From NCBI GenBank assembly GCA_036924085.1, contig JAVGWX010000012.1:253001-317000 (forward strand): a DNA stretch of 64,000 bases. Direction: 5' to 3'. Positions 55,507 through 64,000 of this stretch are shown here, piece by piece. The notes under the pieces are model-generated. The model made no database searches. It saw only the letters and a program-made list of their open reading frames with translations, and had not been told where the DNA came from. Every line of letters begins with the position of its first letter. The first letter of the stretch is position 1. A program made the translations under genes and the position numbers. The stretch is from Ariolimax columbianus (Eukaryota; Mollusca; Gastropoda; Stylommatophora; Arionidae).

Positions 55507-57099
55507 TGTGACAGTTCCAGCAGGAGCATGGGCGTTTAGGGCAGTGGAGATTCGGCTGGTGACTCTAGGAACAAAGGTGGCCTGAATGCATGCCAAGGTC
55601 AATCACAGTATCGACACTAGGTCGACAAAGAAAACGAGGGACTTAACTTAACTTAACGTCTTTATTCTGGTTTAGAAGACCCTGCAGAGTCTGTATACAA
55701 CCAGTTTCATTTACATTACCTTGCTCTAAAAGCTATGTGCATCCAATTTATTCTTAAATGCATTAACTGTCCCTGCCTCCCTTCCCTGGCAATGCATTCC
55801 AAGCATTCACCACTTTCTGACTAAAAAAATATTTCTTAATATCTAATCTGGACCTCTCTTTAGTCAACTTGTAGCTACGCCCTCTGGTTATTGTGGGCGG
55901 CGGTATTTTAAAAAAACTTGTAATAATCTAATTTACCCGTTCCTCTGAACATCTTATAAACCTGTATTAAGACACCACAAATTCTTCTCTCTTCTAGACA
56001 CTGTAGGCCGGTTTTTCAGAGTCTTTCCTCATAACTGTAATTCTGGAATCCCACTATCATCTTTGTCGCTCTTTTTTGTATTCTTTCCAGCATGTTTATA
56101 TCTCATCTATGATAAGAACTCCATACCTGTACACAGTACTCCAATCTAGGTCTAACTAATGCTTTATACACTTTGACTATCACTTCCTAGCTCTTATGTT
56201 TAGGTGGAAGACTTTGTCTGGTACAGGGGTGGATGTTTGGAGCTGTGGTGTGGGTTCGGAGCTGACCACTCTGGCGTTCCGAATTGGCATAGACACAGCC
56301 TCGACCAGCTACGACATTTAGAGTGACAGGGATTTGGGGATAAGAGTCCAATAACAATTAGTTGGGGGTAGTTCTAAATGAGAGTGATGGCTAAGTCAGA
56401 CAACCAACAGAAGTACATTGGACAGCCATGTTATTGCTTGAAACTATAAAATACTCTGCAAGGATGAACTCAGGAGACTAGTTAAGAGGAGGCTGAGAGG
56501 CTGTCAGGAGTATGAGAGTGAGGGAATTTGCAGGGTGACTGTACCTTAATACACATCAAGTTGTGACCAGTCGCTCAATAGGTGTTTATGTTAGACGCCC
56601 TATGAAGAGTAAGAGATCTGAATGTGTGTTGTATGTGTAGGACACTTTGTGAACCAATTGTATGTGAATGCACAGATTGATTGATTGAAAGTGATCTGAC
56701 TATATGTCAATGCACAGATCAACTGAGTACGTGATCAAAAGTGAGTATGTGATCCGATTATAAGTGACGTGATCTAATTACATATGAATGCACAGATCGC
56801 CAGATCATACGTGAACCGATTTTATGTGAATGTACAGATCACCTGATTGAAAGTTATCTGATTATATGTGAACGCACAGAACAATTGAGTACATTATCCA
56901 ATCGAGTATGTAATCCGATCATGAGGACGAGTTTGTGATTGTGTGTTGAGTGCGCAGATAAAGGAGTGCAGCTGCGAGAGCTTGGGTTATGTAGGTTGGG
57001 GGAAACATCAAAAGCTAGTGCTTAAAAATCTCTGATTGTAGTTCTATATATTTTGATTATTTAGTTTAGATGTACTTTGCTTTTTGTGTTGATATTCAT
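55507..57099 (+). mobile_element. LTR-like repeat family A, copy D (plus), interrupted by CR1
   Basis: Starts TGTGACAGTTCCAGCAGGAG; continues gtatcgacactaggtcgaca, then a CR1 3' end (55640-56205), then gtctggtacaggggtggatg, the TATA-like aactataaaatactctgc and catcaaaagctagtgctt. The usual taacattct end was not found; the right end runs into repeat R2. Confidence 0.68.
55640..56205 (-). pseudogene. CR1-like 3' end, copy 5, nested in LTR-like copy D
   Basis: Begins (on plus) with cttaacttaacttaacgtct, the reverse of the CR1 tail, then agaccctgcagagtctgtat. Decayed codons of the RT C-terminus follow (RTxLQCLEERR, RGYKYAGKNTKKSDKDD region) back to about 56205. 5'-truncated. Confidence 0.85.
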
Positions 57100-57450
57100 G
57101 GAGTCCTATCATTTTTGTTGGATAGTTTTCCTTTTTTTTTGCTTAGATGTTTGCCTCACTAGTTTCTACTGGCAGAGGCGCGCCATTTTCCACCCCAGAC
57201 TCGTAGTCCATTGGGCGATATCAGGACGCATAAACCAGTGCTTGGATGCGTGTGTGCATCTGTATGTACCTATGCTAGGTTTGTGCGCCATCAGAAGCTA
57301 GCCCAACCAAAGTGCAATGGAAGGGCCTCACCATGAGAGGGCGTGTGTGAAAGTTGTGCAATTGTGTGACTATAGGACAATTTCAACACATGACAGGTCT
57401 TGTGAGATGAGACAGCCAGTTTGTAATAGACTCACCACTATTTAGCTATC
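57100..57450. repeat. Dispersed repeat R2, copy 2
   Basis: Same orientation as 53905-54237: ggcagaggcgcgcc, gatatcaggacgcataaacc, agtgcttggatgcg, tgtatgtacctatgctag, caaccaaagtgcaatggaag, tttagctatcc. Confidence 0.72.
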
Positions 57451-57710
57451 CTGGACATTGGGACCAATTATTATATTGACATGTAGTAGGTTTTCTCCCT
57501 TAGACAAATCAATTTCCCCCAGAATTACTTCCCCTTTCACAAAAATTTGTTCAACTTAAAAACTTATTTCTTCAGAATATAAAATAAAAACAATGAATGA
57601 ATTTAATTGCATAACTTGATGTGATCATAACAATGCAAAACTAGGCTATCATTTATCAAAGCTCAACTCAGAGACTGTTTGTTTTAGCAATTCTCCTCTG
57701 TTACAATCTT
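57451..57710. other. AT-rich unassigned sequence
   Basis: No domain or repeat recognised. Confidence 0.4.
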
Positions 57711-57772
57711 AACTTAACTTAACATCTTTATACTGGTTTAGAAGACCCTGCAGAGTCTGTGTACAGAGTCTA
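57711..57772 (-). mobile_element. Very short CR1 3' end, copy 6
   Basis: cttaacttaacttaacatct, ttatactggtttagaagacc, ctgcagagtctgtgtacag: only the last 60 or so bases of a CR1 insertion, in minus orientation, with its tail. Confidence 0.8.
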
Positions 57773-58246
57773 TTCCGAGGCTCGTAATCTCTTGATGAAT
57801 TCTAATATATTTGTTTCTCGCGCAAAGTGACTGTGACTTTCGATGTTCTGGAGTCTTTGTTCCTTCAGGTTTGATTGTGGAATAAAAAGGCTTCTCAAAT
57901 TCGTACTTTAGAGATATGCTCCCTGGTGTTTTGTCTACGTCTTTCTCGCTAGGGGGATATCGATGTTATTGTGACGGTGTGATTGTCAGGTATGTATGAA
58001 ATGCAGTGTCAGGTATTATGCGATAGTGTCAGGTGTGTATGAAAATGTCATGTATATATAACTTCCAATTTGGCCACTGACAATGGAAACATGTTTCGGC
58101 ACAGGTGTGAGACGGTTCAGAACATTTGCCAATGCTAACAGGCAGTGGTCGGGTGTTGTGAGGATGTTTTCATGTGTGCCCCAACGACCTGGTTACGGAA
58201 TGACCTGACCTGTGTGCATTAGTTTCTGAGATACAAGAACAAGAAG
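57773..58246. other. Unassigned sequence
   Basis: A short imperfect repeat of gtgtcaggtatgtatgaaa occurs at about 57985-58050. Nothing else recognised. Confidence 0.4.
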
Positions 58247-58284
58247 TGTAACAGAGCTGACCGATTTGCTGGAGCTCTGTCGCA

Positions 58285-59575
58285 GACGGAAAGGGGTCTG
58301 CTCTATTCTATCTCACTCTACACTCAGATGGTAAAGGGGTCTGCTCTATTCTATCTCATTCTACACTCAGACGGTAAAGGGGTCTGCTCTATTCTATCTC
58401 ACTCTACACTCAGACGGTAAAGGGGTCTGCTCTATTCTATCTCACTCTACACTCAGACGGTAAAGGACTCTGCTCTATTCTATCTCACTCTACACTCAGA
58501 CGGTAAAGGGGTCTGCTCTATTCTATCTCACTCTACACTCAGACGGTAAAGGACTCTGCTCTATTCTATCTCACTCTACACTCAGACGGTAAAGGGGTCT
58601 GCTCTATTCTATCTCACTCTACACTCAGACGGTAAAGGGGTCTGCTCTATTCTATCTCACTCTACACTCAGACGGTAAAGGACTCTGCTCTATTCTATCT
58701 CACTCTACACTCAGACGGTAAAGGGGTCTGCTCTATTCTATCTCACTCTACACTCAGACGGTAAAGGGGTCTGATCTATTCTATCTCACTCTACACTCAG
58801 ACGGTAAAGGGGTCTGCTCTATTCTATCTCACTCTACACTCAGACGGTAAAGGACTCTGCTCTATTCTATCTCACTCTACACTCAGACGGTAAAGGGGTC
58901 TGCTCTATTCTATCTCACTCTACACTCAGACGGTAAAGGGGTCTGCTCTATTCTATCTCACTCTACACTCAGACGGTAAAGGGGTCTGCTCTATTCTATC
59001 TCACTCTACACTCAGACGGTAAAGGGGTCTGCTCTATTCTATCTCACTCTACACTCAGACGGTAAAGGACTCTGCTCTATTTTATCTCACTCTACACTCA
59101 GACGGTAAAGGGGTCTGCTCTATTCTATCTCACTCTACACTCAGACGGTAAAGGGGTCTGATCTATTCTATCTCACTCTACACTCAGACGGTAAAGGGGT
59201 CTGCTCTATTCTATCTCACTCTACACTCAGACGGTAAAGGGGTCTGCTCTATTCTATCTCACTCTACACTCAGACGGTAAAGGACTGTTCTATTCTATCT
59301 CACTCTACACTCAGACGGTAAAGGGGTCTGCTCTATCCTATCTCACTCTACACTCAGACGGTAAAGGGGTCTGCTCTATTCTATCTCTCTACACTCAGAT
59401 GGTAAAGCAGTCTGCTCTATTCTATCTCACTCTACACTCAGACGGTAAACGGGTCTGCTCTATTCTATCTCACTCTACACTCAGACGGTAAAGGGGTCTG
59501 CTCTATTCTATCTCACTCTACACTCAGATGGTAAAGGGGTCTGCTCTAGACTATCTCACTCTACACTCACGCTAA
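58285..59575. repeat. 43-bp minisatellite, about 30 copies
   Basis: Unit gacggtaaaggggtctgctc, tattctatctcactctacac, tca. Two variants (aggggtctgctc and aggactctgctc) alternate in blocks. F1 carries one unit of the same sequence. Confidence 0.95.
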
Positions 59576-59929
59576 ACAAGTAACACTATTTAAATAAAAA
59601 CAAAAGTACAACAGATTCTTTATTACTACCAATTATACATTTCTAACAAATTAAATTCTCTCACACACTAGCTAAACACTCCTACGTCTAAACCTAACCT
59701 TATCAATACTGTTATTCATCAGTTCTCTCTCCTCTCCTAATCTGGCCTGCTGTGATCAAACTTTGTTGCGGATTACCGCTGATGGTTCGTATGTTATAAA
59801 TCCAGTTATGATGTCCGTGGTCCTGTTCCTCTTCGTCGGCGGCATATCAAAGTGGTATTGACATGACCAGGATAGACTGTGTCAAATATGATCCATGGGA
59901 TCACTGAAAGACTGCCTCTAGCTGCTACT

Positions 59930-60130
59930 GACAACTGTACTTACGAGATCAAGGTGATGTCGATGTGGTCATTGGGACAGCGTCAATATGATCAATGTAC
60001 GACTGACTCTATCCGCTACTGACGACTGTAATTACGAGATCAAGGTGATGTCGATGTGGTCATTGGGACAGCGTCAATATGATCAATGTACGACTGACTC
60101 TATCCGCTACTGACGACTGTAATCACGACC
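59930..60130. repeat. 111-bp tandem duplication
   Basis: acgagatcaaggtgatgtcg to ctactgacgactgtaattac occurs twice in near-identical form, with a more diverged third partial copy to the left (about 59850-59945). Confidence 0.85.
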
Positions 60131-60279
60131 AATACATAATATGAGGGTAGTTACCTTACTTGCTGCTAATACTGGAAGAGGTCCTACCTGTTCTTCCTCG
60201 CTCACTTTCTCTCTGACGCTGTTGTAATTTGGTGTGTGGTGTTCTCATCTCAGTTAAATCTCAATCTCATGTGTCTCTC

Positions 60280-61262
60280 ATTTGGTGTCTCTCATCTGGT
60301 GTGTCTCATCTGATGTCTCTCATCTGGTGTGTCTCATCTGGTGTCTCTTATCTGGTGTCTCTCATCTAGTGTGTCTCTCAGCTGATGTCTCTCATCTGGT
60401 GTCTCTTATCTGGTGTCTCTTATCTGGTGTCTCTTATCTGATGCCTCTCATCTGATGTGTCTCTCATCTGGTGTGTCTCACAACTGATGTGTCTCTCATC
60501 TGGTGTGTCTCACAACTGATGTGTCTCTCATCTGATGTGTCTCTCATCTGATGTGTCTCTCATCTGGTGTGTCTCTCATCTGGTGTGTCTCTCATCTGAT
60601 GTGTCTCTCATCTGGCGTGTCTCTCATCTGGTGTGTCTCACAACTGATGTGTCTCTCATCTGGTGTGTCTGTCATCTGGTGTGTCTCTCATCTGGTGTGT
60701 CTCACAACTGGTGTGTCTGTCATCTGGTGTGTCTCTCATCTGGTGTGTCTCACAACTGGTGTGTCTCTCATCTGGTGTGTCTGTCATCTGGTGTGTCTCT
60801 CATCTGGTGTGTCTCACAACTGGTGTGTCTCACAACTGGTGTGTCTGTCATCTGGTGTGTCTCTCATCTGGTGTGTCTCACAACTGATGTGTCTCTCAAC
60901 TGGTGTGTCTCTCATCTGGTGTGTCTGTCATCTGGTGTGTCTGTCATCTGGTGTGTCTCTCATCTGGTGTGTCTCACAACTGGTGTGTCTCACAACTGGT
61001 GTGTCTGTCATCTGGTGTGTCTCTCATCTGGTGTGTCTCACAACTGATGTGTCTCTCAACTGGTGTGTCTCTCATCTGGTGTGTCTGTCATCTGGTGTGT
61101 CTGTCATCTGGTGTGTCTCTCATCTGGTGTGTCTCACAACTGATGTGTCTCTCAACTGGTGTGTCTCTCATCTGGTGTGTCTCACAACTGGTGTGCCTCT
61201 CATCTGGTGTGCCTCTCATCTGGTGTGTCTCACAGCTGATGTGTCTCTCAACTGGTGTGATA
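60280..61262. repeat. 16-bp minisatellite, 1 kb
   Basis: Unit tgtctctcatctggtg with cacaactg and gtcatctg variants; a block of about 150 bp repeats in the right half. Three units make 48 bp, so frames of up to 239 codons stay open; not genes. Confidence 0.94.
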
Positions 61263-61663
61263 AGCTCTGAGACTTATATTGGATCTACATCCCCAGATCG
61301 TGCGATTTCCAAACATCGCACGTTTAGTCCGCATGCCTTCCATTTTCTCTCATCATGATCGCACAGTTTCTGCAAATCTACCTGTTCTATCTGGCTACCA
61401 CCGCTTTCTGTACACGTGTGCCTCGACACACGGCTGGCGTTTCCTATAACTTACGTAATTCTACCTAAGATTTCCTGCGTACTTTGAGACAAAAACATAT
61501 GTGGTTCGTTTCGGGTACTTAAATTCTGGCGGGACTCAGTTCAGCTGCACTGACTCAGTCCTTTTTGTTCAATCCAAAGAAAGAGAAAGAAAAATGGTTG
61601 TCTAAGCTCTTTCTATCTTCCTCCCAACTCTGTTCAATATTAAAATTGTCTAAGCTCCTTCTT

Positions 61664-64000
61664 TGCCACCAGAGGCAAAAACACACTCGACCTAGTTTTT
61701 TACTACAGAGGAAAATATGATTGAAAACGTTACCGTTGTGGAACTATTTGGCTCAAGTGACCATCAAATCATCCGTTGGGATCTAATTGCAGGGAAAGAA
61801 GTAAACATAAACATGCGAACATACGACTACTCTAAGACAGATATTAAGAGGATGAAAGAGGCAGCGAACCACATAATTTGGAAAGATATTGTCGTAGGAA
61901 CAGATGTTAAAAAGGAGTGGGAGAGTTTTAAAAGTTCTAGTAATGCTAAAAGAGGAATGTGTTCCATGTAGGGAGGTAAACCCCAAGCGTAAAAAGTGGA
62001 TAACTAAATTTGTAGTCAAATGTAGAAGAGCCAAAAATAAAGCATGGAAAAAATATATAGAGGCAGGTAAATCAAAAGAAACATTTAAAATATTTGGACA
62101 AGCAGAACATATCTCAAAAAGTGAATAAAAGCAAAAATAGATTTTTAAAAAAAACTTGCTCAGAGGATCAAGACTGACAGTAAAAGCTTCTTCTCTTATG
62201 TTAGAAATAAACAAAGAACGAAAGACAAAGTAGGCCCTATCATAGACAGTACAGAGAAAATAATAAGTGAGAATAGGAAGGCAGCTAATCTACTCAATCA
62301 GTACTTTGGCACAGTCTACATAAAAAAGGACTGCTCCAAGATCCCAGAGCCTATAGATATTTTTCAAAGAGACATGGATACAGCATGATTAAGATCAATC
62401 TGTATTACAGAGGAAATGGTTTTTAAAAAATTGGAGGGGTTTAAAGTGGATAAATGTCCAGGTCATGATGGTATTCATCCAAAAATGCTGTTTTAAATTA
62501 GAGACCAACTAGCAAAACCATTGGCTATATTATGTTCTCAATCACTTGCAAAAGGGATTGTTCCACGGGATTGGAAAGATGCAGGAGTGATCCCCTTATT
62601 CAAAAAAGGCCAAAAAATCAGATCCAGCGAATTATAGACCGGTGAGTTTAACGAGCATAGTCTGTAAATTGTTGGAGTCAATAATCAAAGAAAACATTGT
62701 AATGCATTTAGACAAATTTAATCTAATTAGAAATAGTCAGCATGGGTTTACTAGAGTTAGATCATGCTTAACAAATCTATTAGAATTCATGGAGGAGGTT
62801 ACTAAAATCATAGATAAAGGGGAGCCAGTGGACATTATTTATCTAGATTTTGCAAAGGCCTTTGATAGAGTACCTCATCAAAGATTATTTTGAAAGTTAA
62901 AATCACATGGAATAGGAGGGGAAGTTGCCAAATGGATTGAAAATTGGTTAACAGGAAGAAGGCAGAGGGTGGGCATAAATAAGGAGTACTCTGAGTGGTG
63001 TGAAGTGAAAAGTGGTGTGTCACAGGGCTCGGTTTTGGGATCAATTTTGTTCTTAGTATATATAAATGATTTGGACATTGATATGGGATTCATGATTGCA
63101 AAATTTGCTGATGACACAAAACTATGCAGTAGTGTCTCATCTAAAGGGCAAGTGGATATATTGATGTCGGATTTAGATAAAATTCGAGAATGGTCTGTAA
63201 GCTGGCAAATGGAGTTTAATGTAGATAAATGTATAGTCATCCACATGGGTAGATCCAATATGGAACATAATTACAGAATGGGAGAAAACAATATTAGAAA
63301 GATAAATAAGGAAAGGGACCTAGGGGTTATAATAGATCATACAGGAAACGTGAGTGAGCAAGTTAAGATAGCAGTGAAAAAGGCAAATGTAATGTTAAAT
63401 ATGATTTTAAAAAATATTAAACATAGGAGCAAGGAAGTGATAGGCAAACTGTATAAAGCTTTAGTTAGACCTAGATTGGAGTACCGTGTACAGGTGTGAA
63501 GTCCTTATCATAGATATGATATAAACATGCTGGAAAGAATACAAAAAAGAGCGACAAAGATGATAGTGGGATTCCGGAATTACAGTTATGAGGAAAGACT
63601 CCGAAAAACCGGCCTACAGTGTCTAGAAGAGAAGAATTCGTGGTGACTTAATACAGGTTTATAAGATGATCAGAGGAATGGATAAATTAGACTATAACAA
63701 GTTTTTTTTAAATACAGCCACTCACAATAACCAGAGGGCATAGCTACAAGCTGACTAAAGAGAGGTCCAGATTAGATATTAGGAAATATTTTTTTAGTCA
63801 TAGAGTGGTGTCTGCTTGGAATGCATTGTCAGGGGAGGTAGTGGAGGCAGGGACAGTTAATGCATTTAAGAATAAACTGGATGCGCATAGTTTTTAGAGC
63901 AAGGTGATGTAAATGTAACTGGATTATGCAGACTCTGCAGGGTCTTCTAAACCAGCATAAAGACGTTAAGTTAAGTTAAGTTCAGTTCAGTTAAGTAATA
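61664..64000 (+). mobile_element. CR1-like retrotransposon, copy 7, reaching the 3' tail
   Basis: Begins inside the endonuclease (TRGKNTLDLVF-like), with [10 protein letters not shown] at about 61755, the linker [22 protein letters not shown] blocks [42 protein letters not shown] (63100) and the thumb [40 protein letters not shown]. It ends with gtcttctaaaccagcataaa, gacg and (ttaag)n up to the window edge. Several frameshifts (about 61960, 62130, 62610) and stops (such as TGA at 62891). It keeps the region that copy 2 has lost, so the two together define the family. Confidence 0.92.

Larger units (their letters stand above)
58247..61663 (+). mobile_element. LTR-like repeat family F, copy F2, swollen by internal arrays
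   Basis: Starts TGTAACAGAGCTGACC then ctggagctctgtcgcagacg; ends aaattctggcgggactca and aatggttgtctaagctc near 61610-61660. Landmarks match F1 in order. It is 3.4 kb against 1.16 kb for F1 because of a 43-bp array (58290-59575), a 111-bp repeat (59930-60130) and a 16-bp array (60280-61262). No coding domain. The CR1 copy at 61664 begins directly at its end. Confidence 0.75.

Noticed and set aside
60535..61358. Repeats of MCLSSGVSLIWCVSHL as a possible Cys-rich secreted or membrane protein
   Set aside because: Direct translation of a 16-bp minisatellite (48 bp for three units); several frames overlap with the same peptide out of phase.
53871..64000. N-terminal Cdk14 exons
   Set aside because: The region is LTR-like, CR1 and minisatellite sequence; no frame resembled the poorly conserved N-terminus closely enough to call.
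1..64000. tRNA, rRNA or other structured RNA genes
   Set aside because: No tRNA-like A/B boxes with a cloverleaf, and no rRNA sequence, were recognised by eye; a covariance-model search would be needed to exclude small RNAs.

Overview
The window is eukaryotic, from an invertebrate animal. Its one recognisable host gene is on the minus strand: a PFTAIRE-type cyclin-dependent kinase (CDK14 of vertebrates, Eip63E of Drosophila). It is split into at least nine short exons spread over 47 kb (53870 down to 6472). Codon phases and GT/AG borders join these exons into one uninterrupted 307-residue stretch, from before the glycine loop to the C-lobe. The N-terminal exons (above 53870) and the last exons (below 6472) were not found and probably lie outside. 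The LINE, I/Nimb-like and mariner relatives fit a lophotrochozoan, possibly a mollusc, but that is an inference.

The introns are mostly tandem minisatellites and dead transposable elements. From left to right: LINE and mariner fragments (1-3800); a 26-bp array up to exon 9 (3897-6562); a LINE mosaic and a CR1 copy (6724-10305); an I-like fragment inside a 15-bp array (10320-11105); exon 8 with 30-, 39- and 29/58-bp arrays (11782-13540); an I-like fragment plus 57- and 36-bp arrays (13545-16815); a fold-back mariner and an I/Nimb-like element with RNase H (16920-19225); exon 7 and an 11.2-kb 30/42-bp array (19466-30862); a mariner relic and two head-to-head LTR-like elements (31009-34696); exons 6, 5 and 4 with their arrays (34855-39330); a CR1 copy with an esterase-like ORF1, inserted in a 30-bp array beside exon 3 (39410-42831); further arrays and exon 2 (43228-47840); a 32-bp array holding a CR1 that is itself interrupted by another element (48125-51222); exon 1 between inverted LTR-like copies (51944-55400); and more LTR-like and CR1 sequence to the end (55507-64000).

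The most unusual pattern is where the minisatellites sit. Several arrays start at, or are built from, a splice junction of the kinase gene. The array after exon 2 repeats the last exon bases plus the 5' splice site about twenty times. The 67-bp repeat after exon 6 also carries that exon's donor. The array before exon 5 contains the acceptor's pyrimidine tract as its unit. Two other arrays grew from codons inside dead LINE reading frames. The long open frames in the arrays (up to 556 codons) come from stop-free units whose length is a multiple of three; they are not called as genes here.
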